The notes: generated from the letters alone by a model not told the origin. Shown: positions 10,302 to 23,214, counted from the first letter of the stretch. The stretch is DNA of 64,000 nt from Coccinella septempunctata (GCF_907165205.1 NC_058195.1:25812936-25876935); one strand, 5' to 3'. A program made the numbers and translations.

Positions 10302-12183
10302 TGTTAAAAATTGAGCGAAGCCCCTCTCCGACCTGTCTCTAGTCGACGCTACTGACCAGCTCCGGTGGCCACGTATGGTACCCCGATTCGGCGGTGCGCT
10401 GGTTGAACGACGCAGCGGCCCCACTTTCCGTGTTTTTCAGAAGTGAAAAACCCACACATTTACACATTTTCTTAAGATTCTCTTTGTTAGCTCTGTAGAA
10501 GTAACGTCTCTTAGCTTTCATAGTGCTTTTGTAACACCTCATTTTCACGCTCACCTCTTCTAGTTTTTAATTTCAAGTCATCTCGCATCAATCCTGGTGC
10601 TAAATTGTTCATCTCATAAGGTAAAGTACTCTCAGACTGCTCAACATCATACATTACACCATTTTCATGATAATTTCATTGTAATGAAATTAGTCCACGT
10701 GCAAGAGATTCAGAATCTAGAAATAGATTCCGAATCCTTGCGAGCACTGCTCAATTGAAATGTCCACTCAACTCAACTCGAACCATTGTCGTCTCAGACC
10801 TATATATTTTATTATATTTCATAATTTATATAGATTTTCAGACCTCTCTAGATATTCTCACATGAAAATGGGTATGTAGCACCAGGATTGAAACTTCTCA
10901 AGTTCATCTCCATAAAATTGATATCTGATTCATTGTCTTCTCGTAATATTCTTTATTATTAGAATCAGTTTTATCATTTTTATAACAACTCGTATGATCA
11001 CCTCTTATACATATGACTAATTCATGGTGTTGAGTTTCAGATGAATGAATCCTCATATTCTCCAGGGTGGACCCTGGATGAAGCTGTTTTCCTCAGAACA
11101 GGATAAGAACACCTCAAGTTTCGTTAAGCGATCATGATAATGTTCGATACACCTCGACCTAGGCTCCACCCTGGAAAGTCTGCTCGACCACTCATGTCTA
11201 CTCATTTGGTATGGTCTACTCTTTATAATATGTACTCTCATTGTTTCTCTTCTATATTCATTCATCGGACTCAACATGCATGTTAGTTTTCTCAGCCTTC
11301 AGCACATCTCAAAATCTACGATTAGAGATTTATTCAACTCAGTACTCTCATGACTTCTCTTAATTTATCAATTGTTTCTTCTATTTTTCTGATGAACGTT
11401 CTAATCGTGCTTACTTGTAAGCAGTTCGTCTCTGTAAATGTTGAATTCATTGATAAATTTTTGCACTCTTCAAGATCATCTCAATGTATATGAATTATAC
11501 TATGTTCTTCTCATATTAATTATGATTGTCCTTTTCATTTAATTATTTATTATCGAACTTCTCATTTAATTAAAATTTATTGCCCTTTTCATATTATTTT
11601 TAATATTCTAGTGCTTCTCAAATTCATTAATTCTGTGCTTCTCATTTAACTTGTGCTACTCTTGTTCTGCTCATACTTACATTAACATTATTGATCAACT
11701 CAAATTTAATGTATCGATTTCTCGTTGATGATCAGACTTAGACATTGCAGTTTCACCTCGGGCCTATTTCTCTGTACTCTCGCGTCTTCTCTTTAAAATT
11801 CAGTATTCTAACCTTCGCGTTTTCTGATAGAAAAAGGAGGCTCTCGCAATCAATTTTCAATTGATTGCCCTATCACTGTGTAACCGTTGTGTTGATATTG
11901 GATTTATTGAACTCCTCAACGTCTAAGTCTGACATCAAGTGACTTCTCATTTGAACTGCTCTGGACCATCTCTTGTTTTTAATTGGATATTGTCTCTCTG
12001 AGTTTATAGATGTGGTTAATATTAGTTGCTTTTTACTGTATTAGCTTCATGCAGGTGACATATTCATTTTATGGTTGTGAATGATACTTAATAAATGTTT
12101 TTATACCATCTCCAACTCAATTATCTTTTCATACAGTCCACTACTCTTTAATTAAAAATCATAACACCCTCGATTTTTGAACA
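10302..12183 (+). repeat. Pao LTR, full length (1882 bp)
   Basis: It starts TGTTAAAAATTG directly after the pol end and finishes TTTTTGAACA before the leader 'tttggtccttcgggccgg', which resembles BEL/Pao post-LTR sequence as I remember it. Positions 10577-12183 align with 17723-19333 apart from a 4-bp insertion near 19052 and scattered substitutions. The plus strand is crowded with CTC triplets. Confidence 0.85.
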
Positions 12184-12781
12184 TTTGGTCCTTCGGGCCG
12201 GATAATTGAGTTGGAATTTTATCATCGCTCACTAATCATAGTTCTCCTCTCTGCCTCTCATGGAATTGTGCACCTCGACCACTAATACTTTGAGTAATAA
12301 GCCTGCTCATGCCTTCATCTCCTCAAGCTTTCGTCATCTCAAGGAGTCTCTCGAGCAACCTCAAACGCCATCTCAACCGGTTGCTTCGTCCTCGTCTGCT
12401 CAGACATCTCATTATCAGTCTTCTCTGGCGACTACTCAAGTAATTCAACTCCTCAATTTCTAATGCTGAACGCCTCCATTACCTAAGATTTTCTTCAGTC
12501 GACTCCTCTGAAGTAGATCTGACGCTTGGCTCTCACTGGCACACCTCACTTCCCATAGCTTGAGGAAGTCTCATTTCTCAATACGAGGACAACCATCTCC
12601 TCTTGGCTGCTCTTTGCTATAAGATCTTCTCTACCCCTCAATGTTCGTCTCAAACAAGTCCTCGTTTCTATTATGAGACCCAGCTCTAGACCGAAATCTT
12701 CGAACTCTCACGATGCCGCCTCTAATGTCGCCTCTTCCAAAGTCTCCTCTAAGATCTGCTCAAAAATAGCCTTCTCATTAA
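12184..12781 (+). other. Pao leader and gag remnant
   Basis: The segment opens with the post-LTR leader (12184-12202) where a primer binding site belongs. Short Ser/Pro/Gln-rich frames (12260-12463, 12673-12903) could be gag relics, but no zinc knuckle or capsid motif is seen and the space is too short for a Pao gag. An internal deletion is likely. Confidence 0.5.
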
Positions 12782-15724
12782 ATGGCCAAAACGGCCACAG
12801 ACCCGCTCAGCCGAGCCGTCTCACCAAAGTCACCTCAAGCCTCCTCATCCAAGCCAACTCAAAGACCAGCGAAGCCAAGCCAGACACCTCGAAAAGGTCC
12901 TAAAGTACTCAGGCAGTCATCAAAACCCCTCGAAGACAGCTCATATCATTTTCGACCGCTCATCACACCAGTCATCTCGTACAACGCAAGACTCCTCATC
13001 GATTCTGGATCGGAACTCTCGTTCATCTCGGAAGACTTCTCAAGACAGCTCAGCCTTCCTCGAAGCCAGTCCAAAGTCACCATCGTTGGAATTGGTGGAG
13101 CCGCCTCAAGATCAAGAGGATCAGTATTGATCACACTGAAATCTCTTCACAATCACAAAACCGTGAATATAAATGCTCATATCTTGTCATCTCCATTTAC
13201 TAATCTACCATCTTTCAATTGTTGCACACGACCACGTTTGCCACACCTCGACAATTTGAAGCTCGCCGATCCAGAGTTCTACACCTCAAGGCCAATCGAC
13301 ATCATATTGGGTGCTGATGTCTATGGTTCCATCATTCTTCCTCAACTCCGACAAGGGCCAGATGGGTCAACTCCAACAGCTCAGCTCTCGATCTTTGGAT
13401 GGTTGGTCCTAGGTCCAATATGCCCTCATCAAGAAGTCTGCTCAAGTGTGTCTCCTCAATACCATACTATTCAAAAATCTGACCTTCAAAGCCTTCTCGA
13501 AAAGTTCTGGGAACAAGAAGTCAAGTCCACCTCCGTAAGTCACCTCACTGCTGACGAGCAGGAATGTGAAGACCACTTCAAGACTACTCACTCTCGACTT
13601 CCTTCTGGACGATACATGGTAAGACTCCCATTAAAATCATCATCTAATCTTTTGGGATCTTCCAGACAACGTGCCTTCCGATGCCTCCAAGGACAATTTC
13701 GCAAGTTCGAGGGAAACCAAGAATATTGCCAGCTCTACAAGGACTTCCTCACTGAATATGAACAACTCGAGCACATGAAGAAGGGTCCCTCAGACATCTC
13801 GCATCCCAGATACTATTTGCCGCATCATGGAATTCTCAAACCAGACAGCTCCTCCACCAAATTGCGAGTAGTGTTCAATGGTTCCAGTCCCACCTCAACA
13901 GGCCTCTCACTGAACGACGTCATGCACACCGGAGCGAAACTTCAGTTAGATGTTATTGATGTATTGTTCTGGGTACGTCGCTTTAAATTTGTGTTTTCCA
14001 CAGACATCACGAAGATGTATAGACAGATCATGGTGCATCCAGACGATTGGGATCTCCAATGCATTCTCTGGCGAAACTCAGAAGATGAGATAGCGACGTA
14101 CCACCTCACCACCGTCACCTATGGAACCAAGGCTGCTCCTTTCTTGGCCATTCGAGTCCTCCTCCAACTCATCGAAGATGAAGGTCACAAGTATCCACTC
14201 GCCATTCCACCACTCACCAAAGGTCGCTATGTTGATGATATCTATGGTGGTGCAGACACGAAAGAAGAACTCTCAGAAATCGCTATCGACCTGAAGAATC
14301 TCTGCATGGCGGGCGGCCTCCCCTTAGCAAAGTGGCAATCGAACTCTCCAAGTACGCTCAAGATGGTAACCGAGGAAGAAATGATACCATCGCCGATCTC
14401 ATTTGACGACTGTCCTACTTCAACGAAACTTCTAGGCCTACTCTGGTATCCTCAAGAGGATTACTTCCCATTCAAGATCAACTCAAGCTCATCTGGGTCT
14501 GTGGTAACTAAACGTACTATGTTATCTCATATCGCTCAACTCTTTGATCCACTTGGATTAGTATTCCCTGTCACGATCAGGGCCAAAATGTTGTTGCAGG
14601 AACTTTGGCTCCAGAAACTGTCATGGGACGAACCACTGTCACCTCAACTCACAGAAAGATGGTGCAACATCAGAGAAAATCTCAAATCATTGGCCAATGT
14701 ACGAGCTCCTCGCTGGGTAGGCACCCAAGAAAATGCTACCATAGAACTTCACGGCTTCTCTGATGCTTCTCAACTTGCCATGGCAGCAGTCCTCTATCTC
14801 GTAGTCCGCTCACCGTCCACAGGATCCAAAGTCACATTGCTCTGTCCGAAAACAAAAGTAACGCCTTTGAAACGCCTCACAATCCCGCGCCTCAAACTCA
14901 CAGCATCTCTCATCCTGGCCAGGTTAACTAATTATGCTCATCGTGTTTTAGATACACAGATACACTCAACGACTTTGTGGACAGACTCAACAGTCTCTCT
15001 TACGTGGATCACATCTCACCCAGCTCGCTGGAAGGACTTTGTTCGAAACAGGGTAGAGCTCATCCAAGACCTAACTCCAACTGCGCAATGGAGATACGTT
15101 TCCGGCAAGGAAAATCCAGCGGACAGTGCTTCTCGTGGCTTCTCGTCATCTCAACTACTGAACAGCACTCTATGGTGGACGGGACCACCATGGATTTCCA
15201 AGTCACCAGATTCCTGGCCCAATCGTCAGCCGGCAACGACAATTGACCCCGAATCTGAAGCAAGACCCACCAAGAACCTCCTCACGGCCGTAACTCAAGA
15301 CTACTCGTGGGATCTTATATACAGGTATTCTTCTCTCAATAAACTGTTAAGAATCACCTCTCTCTGTTTAAGAGTCCTCGCCCGACTCAGACACTCCTCA
15401 ACTCTGAACTTCTCAACTCCGCTCACCTCAACTGACTTGGAAAAATCAAGGATCTATTGGATCAAGGCTACTCAACAAGTGTATTTTCCTCAAGAACTCA
15501 AGGCTCTTCAAAATGGTACTGCTCTGTCATCCTCACATGTGTTCAGTAGACTCACGGCGTTCATCGACCATGAAGGTGTCATTCGTGTAGGCGGACGAAT
15601 CACCAACGCTCTATTAGACCCAGATAGCAAGCATCCTGCAAAAATTCCTCGAGCTCCTCAATTGACTTCTCTGATTATAGATTCTGCTCACAAACGAACA
15701 CTCCACGGAGGTACACAACTCACA
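12782..15724 (+). CDS. Pao protease-RT-RNase H-integrase, interrupted
   Basis: ATG at 12782 opens about 980 codons of Pao pol before the inserted element. In order: aspartic protease (LLIDSGSELSFIS, residues about 72-84), RT (VVFNGSS...LSLNDVMHTG about 363; TYGTKAAPF; RYVDDIYGG about 482), Pao-type RNase H (HGFSDASQLAMAAVL about 656; LWTDSTVSLTW about 731; GKENPADSASRG) and the start of the integrase zinc region (GVIRVGGRI...LHGGTQ). The catalytic YVDD and DSG motifs are intact. The frame runs on to 15817 only by reading into the transposon at 15725. Integrase resumes at 17523, loses frame and stops at a deletion, so integration function is lost. Protease through RNase H may be translatable, but with gag missing the element is non-autonomous at best. 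Confidence 0.9.
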
Positions 15725-17522
15725 CCCAGCGAGCACAAAAACATCTCAGAGATGTTAAAAGTAAGAGATTTCGAGACATTGAACATCCACTGCGATGTTC
15801 TGTTTATACATGAATAGAACTTTTATAGAACAGCCAATGTCCGCCGCAGGCGGCTATTATATGGATGTCCCTGGGATGTCACAAAAAGAACTACTCAGAA
15901 GTTTTTTTGATAGCCTTTTCATGTACACAATAGAACATTTCTAAAGCGCTTTGCGCACACGAAATCGCTGTTTGTAAGACTTCATATGAAATTCTTTTGT
16001 GAGGCCTTTTTTTCTTTGATTTGAATGTTTGAGGATACCACATTCTATTTTAAATGAACTACAAAGTTTTTAAATGAAATGCAGAATACTATATAAGAAT
16101 AAAAATATTTTAATGATACTCCAACAGGTACAAAAGGAAAAGAAATCACATTTCACATAAAAAATTGAACAACAAAAAACAATTGATAAATATTATACTA
16201 CAGAAAAGGAGAATAAACAAAAAAATATATAACATTCAATAAAACAAACATAAATAACCAAAAAGAAATATCACATTTAACATAAAAAAACAGAAATAAT
16301 AGAAAACAAACTGATTATAATATTAGATGTACCGAAAGGGAAAATGAAAAAAAATTCATGAAAAATTTATTTTCCCTTCATTTTATCGTCCCTCCTCCTC
16401 TGGCTAATATGCCTAAACCAATCTTTGGCATAAAGTTCGAATACTTTCCTAGTGATTTGGAATTTTTTATGGATCACATCTACAAAATAAAAACAACTCA
16501 AACAATTAATTCACAAAATATATATGAAGGTTAAGATGATTTTTTCCAATTAAAATAACAGAGAAAATAGCTGCATGAAAGGATCTGGAAGATTTGAGTT
16601 GTATATAGCTCCTGAACAGGTTGATTTGCGAAACGATTTTATTTATTTAATTATTTGTACTGGTATTTAAAGATGGAACAATTTAAAGGAGTTTTCAAAA
16701 ACAAGAACTTTTCTGGGACAATTTGAATTATTTTGTGATTCACAAGTGATGAATGATTATTATCATCGTCGGAAGAGTAATCTTACAATCTTGCAAAATA
16801 TATCAACGGCAGAGATAGATTATCGAAATATGTTGAAATCCTCGATGATATGGCTTTAAACTTTATAAAGTTATTTCTTGAATAATTATAATAACCTTCC
16901 ATATACCATTCGATTATTCCAACCAAAATACAATGATCTTATACCTAGTCCCAAATACACAAATAATTTAACCACGCAGCGTGGATTCTTTTGAGGTTAT
17001 ATGTATGTTTCTGGACATTATACTATACATTTAATTCATGTAATACTTACTTATTAATTGTATTTGGTTACTATGAAGAGATCGATCCTAAATTCACAAT
17101 CAAAACCAACACAGAAGTAGTTAATATTATACAAATCACCAATCAACTTTCAACTCCGAACAGTCCACAGTCCAAACTACGAAGAAAGTGGAAATGGCGG
17201 CAAAATGAAATAGGTCAATTGTATATTGTTTATTTGGAATCATTGAACTTTCTTTAGTTCAATGTTTGGAATAAACCTCCCAAGGCAAACTATGCGACGG
17301 CAAGAGAAGATATCCACACGTTTACATTATTTTCAACTCGACAGTACCTCTCAGTAGGTAGACGAAGAAATGCCACAGATGGCACAGATCAGAACAAATA
17401 AAGATTTCCAATAGCCTTTGGAGACCTCTTTGGGAAGTGCATATTACGTTTCAAAGAAACATCCTCATGCCAACATTTTCGAAACATCCCAAAACATCCC
17501 CGGGATGTTTGTGCTCGCTGGG
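15725..17522. mobile_element. 1.8-kb inverted-repeat DNA transposon in Pao integrase
   Basis: It starts CCCAGCGAGCACAAA and ends TTTGTGCTCGCTGGG. Compared with the insertion-free copy at 9915-9935, only CA (or CAC with an asymmetric end) is duplicated. Short subterminal words (aacatc/gatgtt) recur near both ends. A 2-3-bp duplication recalls CACTA-like elements, but the termini are not CACTA, so the superfamily is open. No transposase core was found. Confidence 0.8.
16367..16479 (-). CDS. Possible terminal exon inside the 1.8-kb transposon
   Basis: On the minus strand a good acceptor (tttttattttgtag) precedes 37 open codons ending in TAA at 16367. The peptide is basic (VIHKKFQITRKVFELYAKDW, then HISQRRR). 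It could be the last exon of this element's transposase or a captured host exon. I do not recognise the family, and upstream exons were not found. Confidence 0.3.
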
Positions 17523-17722
17523 CACTGTCCACCATCTGACAACAATATTGGATCATTGGAAGAAGAGCCCCAGTGAAATCCCACTTCCTGAAGTGTGTTA
17601 TATGTATGTGCAAGGCAACGAGGTATACGAGCTCAACAACTCATAGGACAATTACCAGAACAACGTCACAGACCATCTCGTCCCTTTCTCATCACTGACG
17701 AGCGATTACCTCCTTGTAAGTG
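17523..17722 (+). pseudogene. Pao integrase fragment after the insertion
   Basis: It continues the integrase zinc region of 12782-15724 (QQYWIIGRRAPVKSHFLKC in the plus frame) and matches 9930-10115. It is cut at 'aagtgg', where the sequence jumps into the middle of the LTR, so the catalytic core is absent. Confidence 0.75.
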
Positions 17723-19333
17723 GTCATCTCGCATCAATCCTGGTGCTAAATTGTTCATCTCATAAGGTAAAGTACTCTCAGACTGCTCAACATCATACAT
17801 TACACCATTTTCATGATAATTTCATTGTAATGAAATTAGTCCACGTGCAAGAGATTCAGAATCTAGAAATAGATTCCGAATCCTTGCGAGCACTGCTCAA
17901 TTGAAATGTCCACTCAACTCAACTCGAACCATTGTCGTCTCAGACCTATATATTTTATTATATTTCATAATTTATATAGATTTTCAGACCTCTCTAGATC
18001 TTCTCACATGAAAATGGGTATGTAGCACCAGGATTGAAACTTCTCAAGTTCATCTCCATAAAATTGATATCTGATTCATTGTCTTCTCGTAATATTCTTT
18101 ATTATTAGAATCAGTTTTATCATTTTTATAACAACTCGTATGATCACCTCTTATACATATGACTAATTCATGGTGTTGAGTTTCAGATGAATGAATCCTC
18201 ATATTCTCCAGGGTGGACCCTGGACGTAGCTGTTTTCCTCAGAACAGGATATGAACACCTCAAGTTTCGTTAAGCGATCATGATAATGCTCGATACACCT
18301 CGACCTAGGCTCCACCCTGGAAAGTCTGCTCGACCACTCATGTCTACTCATTTGGTATGGTCTACTCTTTATAATATGTACTCTCATTGTTTCTCTTCTA
18401 TATTCATTCATCGGACTCAACATGCATGTTAGTTTTCTCAGCCTTCAGCACATCTCAAAATCTACGATTAGAGATTTATTCAACTCAGTACTCTCATGAC
18501 TTCTCTTAATTTATCAATTGTTTCTTCTATTTTTCTGATGAACGTTCTAATCGTGCTTACTTGTAAGCAGTTCGTCTCTGTAAATGTTGAATTCATTGAT
18601 AAATTTTTGCACTCTTCAAGATCATCTCAATGTATATGAATTATACTATGTTCTTCTCATATTGATTATGATTGTCCTTTTCATTTAATTAATTATTATC
18701 GAACTTCTCATTTAATTAAAATTTATTGCCCTTTTCATATTATTTTTAATATTCTAGTGCTTCTCAAATTCATTAATTCTGTGCTTCTCATTTAACTTGT
18801 GCTACTCTTGTTCTGCTCATACTTACATTAACATTATTGATCAACTCAAATTTAATGTATCGATTTCTCGTTGATGATCAGACTTAGACATTGCAGTTTC
18901 ACCTCGGGCCTATTTCTCTGTACTCTCGCGTCTTCTCTTTAAAATTCAGTATTCTAACCTTCGCGTTTTCTGATAGAAAAAGGAGGCTCTCGCAATCAAT
19001 TTTCAATTGATTGCCCTATCACTGTGTAACCGTTGTGTTGATATTGGATTTACCTATTGAACTCCTCAACGTCTAAGTTTGACATCAAGTGACTTCTCAT
19101 TTGAACTGCTCTGGACCATCTCTTGTTTTTAATTGGATATTGTCTCTCTGAGTTTATAGATGTGGTTAATATTAGTTGCTTTTTACTGTATTAGCTTCAT
19201 GCAGGTGACATATTCATTTTATGGTTGTGAATGATACTTAATAAATGTTTTTATACCATCTCCAACTCAATTATCTTTTCATACAGTCCACTACTCTTTA
19301 ATTAAAAATCATAACACCCTCGATTTTTGAACA
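17723..19333 (+). repeat. Pao 3' LTR, 5'-truncated
   Basis: It aligns with 10577-12183 and ends AACA at the TATCA target duplication. The missing start and the missing integrase end were lost in one deletion. Confidence 0.85.
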
Positions 19334-19797
19334 TATCATAAAAAAATAGAAATTAAAAATTTTGTCTAAAAAATACAAAAAAAAATTTAGGGGTGGACTA
19401 CCCCTAACATTTAGGGGGATGAAAAATAGATGTTGGCCGATTCTCATAGATAGCTGACCCGGCAAACGTTGTTTTGCCATATAAATAATTTCCTAATGAT
19501 TAAATTACTAAAATGGCTATTAAAAAATAAGGGTTGATCGTAGAAGGGTGAAAATTGAGGATTGTATGTATTTTTGTATGTTGTATCATAAAAAAATAGA
19601 AATTAAAAATTTTGTCTAAAAAATACAAAAAAAAATTTAGGGGTGGACTACCCCTAACATTTAGGGGGATGAAAAATAGATGTTTGCCGATTCTCATAGA
19701 TACCGGATATGCACAAAAAATTTCATCAAAATCGGTCAAGCCGTTTCGGAGGAGTACGGTAACGAAAACTATGACACGAGAATTTTATATATTAGAT
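19334..19797. repeat. Dispersed repeat, right part, two units
   Basis: The word tatcataaaaaaatagaaa recurs at 19334 and about 19584, a period near 250 bp. The second unit ends with a tail (ttcatcaaaatcggtcaagc, then ggaggagtacggtaac) of a type I recall as common in insect repeats. It continues 8747-9068. Confidence 0.65.
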
Positions 19798-20189
19798 TTA
19801 TCTTCTCTTGACATAATTATAATACACCTTTCTATAATTTTGAACACTTCTTGAAAATATTTTGATCACTGTGAAGATATTTGTACATGAACGCCGGCAT
19901 TCATATATTCCATCCATTCACTTGTGGTGCACCTAATTAAAACTCATTCATAGATATATCTGAACTCAACTTCAAAATCATAACACTTTTCTCTTCAAAA
20001 TCTTTCATTAAATTTGGTAGTTTTGGAAATTATAATAGAAAAGTAGGGATTGTTAATTGTATATTAAATTTTTTTATTAAAACTATCTGGCGCCCCCCAT
20101 ATTTTTGTTTGAGTTGATTATTTCAGACCATCGTGAAAAACTAAAGAAATCCACCTCTTCTTCACTAGAGCTAAGCCGCGAGCACCATA
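19798..20189. other. No gene recognised
   Basis: A+T-rich sequence without a convincing frame. A TGGCGCC at about 20089 resembles a retroviral primer site but no LTR adjoins it. Confidence 0.4.
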
Positions 20190-20580
20190 CCCTCATTTTG
20201 TGTTACGATTTGAGTTCATTTCTCTTAAGCAGAAAAAAAAACGTAACAATTGTCGCAGGGAAGTTACGTATTCATCTACTGATTCGTTGGGTTTCATGTC
20301 TCTTGTGAGAAAAATATGCCTTTCGTACGTATCATTTTTTGATGGCTTGAAGTATTCATCGAACTTTTTCAGTATATTATCCGGGTATGATGTAGCTTCT
20401 GTTTTTTCAATGTGGAATGTGTTGAATATTTTGGGTCCTTTATCTCCGCGGTGATTAAGCAGGAGTGCACATTTTACTTCGTCCGATTCTTCAACGAGTT
20501 TCGATGCTTGCATGAATGGTTCGAATTTTTGTTTGAAAAAACGCCCGGCTTCTGCTGGATCGTGCCAGGTGGTTTTACTT
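20190..20580 (-). pseudogene. Ty3/gypsy gag fragment
   Basis: The minus frame reads gag-like sequence: EVKCALLLNHRGDKGPKIF, ILKKFDEYFKPSKNDTYER and FLTRDMKPNESVDEYVTSLR, the conserved capsid block of gypsy gag. It ends in a frame change near 20240, with no protease or pol after it. No LTR is visible. Confidence 0.7.
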
Positions 20581-20844
20581 TTTTCAACTGTAGTTTTATT
20601 TCAATCTACACAGGAGTGTTTTTACTCATATATGAATAAGAGTATTCTTATTTTTATGAATACTTTTTTATATATTTTGTCGTTTAAACTATCGACTGCG
20701 CCATGTTATATCTTTTATAACTCAATTCAAAACAAGGTCTAGTACTCAACTGAACTTTATTGTTTGACATATCAAGGTGGCTGTGGTTATCCCTTCCATA
20801 TAGAAGATGCTTATAAGACGAAATTAATATTGATGCAATATATG

Positions 20845-21600
20845 ACACCTTCAAACAGATATCAGCCTGGAGAATGAAACTCTAGAACAGCTCGAATAGT
20901 TCAAATACTTCATAAATAATACTAGGGCTAACCTAGACACGGAAATACACAACCGTATCAGTTCGACATCACGGGCATTCTGGAAGCTAAAGGACAGAGT
21001 GTTTCAAAATCACGACCTCAATCTGAAGACCAAGACAGCTGTTTACAAAGCAGTGGTCCTCCCAACGCTTCTTTACGGAAGCGAAAGCTGGACGCCCTAC
21101 AGGCGTCATATTAAACAGCTTGAACAACGTCATCTAAGACAGATAATGCACATCAGATGGTTCCACAAAGTTTCGAATGCAGAAAGAAGTCTTGAAACGC
21201 TGAAACGTTGTACAACAATTGAGACTCAAGTAACGAATGCCTGACTCAGATAGAGCGGCCACATTCTGAGGATGCAAGACACAAGAATCCCCAAAATAGC
21301 TCTGTATGGCAAATTCACAGAAGGAGCCCTGAAACCAGGAGGCCAGTATAAGCGGTTCAAGGATATACTACATCAATCCCTAACATCAGTTGATGCCAAT
21401 CATAACTGAGCACAACTAGCGTTAGACAGCTCACAATTGAGGTCTTTGGTACATAGTTTTAATGAAGACTCAAGAGTGATACAGAGGCGGCCAGATCTGG
21501 TTGGTGACTATCCATGCCCGGAGTGTGGAAGGATCTGTAGGTCACGGTTGGGTCCCTTCAGTCACAGGAGGGCACAGAGTCGCAATTAGCCCTAAGAAAT
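20845..21600 (+). pseudogene. LINE ORF2 C-terminal relic
   Basis: Plus-strand frames give the region after the RT of a non-LTR retrotransposon: FWKLKDRVF, KTAVYKAVVLPTLLYGSESW, HLRQIMHIRW, then SGHILRM in another frame and a closing CPECGRICRSRLGPFSHRR zinc motif (about 21511-21580). Stops at about 20895 and 21241 break it. Clade not assigned; the RT itself is missing. Confidence 0.7.
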
Positions 21601-21769
21601 TTTAAGCCTTTTCGCACCTTTTTGTAGATTTCTTCCTGGTAAAGGGATACAGCAATAAATTAATGACATCTCACGTAGCCCTCAAGGTCTATTGTGCCCC
21701 CTAACAGAGCTGTTCTCACCACGCCCTGCACATCACGCCTAAGATAAATTCGACTTACTTTAATTACTC

Positions 21770-22085
21770 CTCATTTTGCAAATGAAGTGAAGAATGTTTT
21801 GAATAGGGAGTTTCCTGAGAGGTAATTGGTCGGGGAGATTCCAGGAATTGGCCTACTAGATCACCAGATCTAACTCCTTTAGATTATTTTCTGTGGGGTC
21901 AACTTAAGGATATAGTGTATAAGGAAACAATAACTAGCCGTGAACATTCGACGAGCAGAATAACTGAAGCATGTAAAGAAATTAAAAAAATATTACTGTA
22001 ATCAAAAAAGTTGTACTTCATTTATTCAAGAGAGCCAATAAATGTATTGAGGTGACCGGCTCTCATTTCGAACATTTGCTTACTT
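21770..22085 (+). pseudogene. DD41D-type mariner transposase fragment
   Basis: Across frames the plus strand spells WPTRSPDLTPLDYFLWG-like sequence (about 21860-21900) and ends with KCIEVTGSHFEHLL (about 22035-22075), the C-terminus seen also at 33928-33986. It is the C-terminal third only, with frameshifts, so inactive. Confidence 0.6.
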
Positions 22086-23160
22086 GATTTCTTCATGAAT
22101 TCTATTCACGACTTTTTCTATTCTTGAGTATCCAACTATTTTATCACCAATCATACGACAAATTGTATTTCGAAATTTTTTGTGATATTAAAACGATTAA
22201 TTGATAAAAATGGATCTCAAGATTTGAAGCCAGGCTCATTCTAGCGCCTCGAATTAGGCGTTTGTTCCATCAGGAATATGGGTCTTAAATCTACAAAGTT
22301 CAATACATTAATTTCCTAATCTAATTTTCATATCAGTCTCTTAATTCTAATCAATGATTAGTAATTATTATTACCTATTATGAGGAATACGGTTTCACTC
22401 TGTTCTTGTGAACTTCATTGAGTTTGTTCTTGGTCGTTTTCACAATAATGTTCGGGTTTCGCACTTCCACTATTTCGTAGGGACCGTTAAATAAGGGGTC
22501 AAGTTTATTGTCAATGTTCTTATTATTCAAGAGCACCTTATCTCCTACTTTATAGTTTATTTCGTTACATTTCCTGTCGAAACTCTCTTTTCTCGTAATT
22601 CGTAAGGAGTATAGCGAATTGAAGAGTTCACGGAATTGCTATATGAAGAGCACCAATACGGAACCCAATTACTCCAGTTGTTACTTTCCTTAGCTGCGTG
22701 CTTACGAAGGAAAGCTCCTAAGTGTTTATGCGAATTTTCAAGCGCACCTAGTGTTTCGTGGTGATAAGCTGTTGAATTGAATTGCTTAATTTTGAGCAAA
22801 TCACACGATTCACTAAATATTCTTGATAAGAATTCTGTGCCTTGGTATGTAACAACTTCAGAAGGTATACCATACCTTAAAACACAGTTTTGAATCAAAG
22901 ATTTTGAAACTGTTTCTGCTTCTTTGTTTGGTGGTGGGTAACACTCTATAAATTTGGTTAAGTTACATTGAATTGTGAGTATATATTTGATATCTGTAGG
23001 TAATGGACCTACGAGATCTAGAAAAATTTTGTGAGAGGCAGACGAAGCTGTTGTAGTGATTGTCAAAGGTAAAGAATGTTTATCTTTATGACGTTGACAA
23101 TCATCACACTTCTTCACAAATTTTTCAACATCAGATCTCAAGCCATTCCAAAAATACTAT

Positions 23161-23214
23161 CATCTCACTGATACATCTCCTTATTATTATAAAAGGAGAT
23201 GTATCAGTGAGATG
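23161..23214. repeat. 22-bp perfect hairpin
   Basis: catctcactgatacatctcc(tt) at 23161-23182 is the exact reverse complement of 23193-23214 around a 10-nt A/T loop. Confidence 0.85.

Larger units (their letters stand above)
9069..19333 (+). mobile_element. Pao (BEL/Pao) retrotransposon complex with three LTR copies
   Basis: The block is flanked by 5-bp TATCA duplications (9064-9068 and 19334-19338), the usual size for BEL/Pao. Internally it runs: LTR start (9069-9351), pol 3' part (9344-10301), full LTR (10302-12183), leader plus protease, RT, RNase H and partial integrase (12184-15724 and 17523-17722), then LTR lacking its first about 275 bp (17723-19333). The LTR begins TGTT and ends AACA. 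An unequal LTR recombination plus two deletions explains the order. Gag is largely missing: only about 0.8 kb lies between the LTR and the protease. Confidence 0.85.

Noticed and set aside
12782..15817. 1011-codon Pao ORF as a complete protein
   Set aside because: The last about 30 codons come from the inserted transposon at 15725, and integrase continues only at 17523.
20089..20105. TGGCGCC primer-binding-site-like word
   Set aside because: The nearest gag fragment runs on the opposite strand and no LTR adjoins it.
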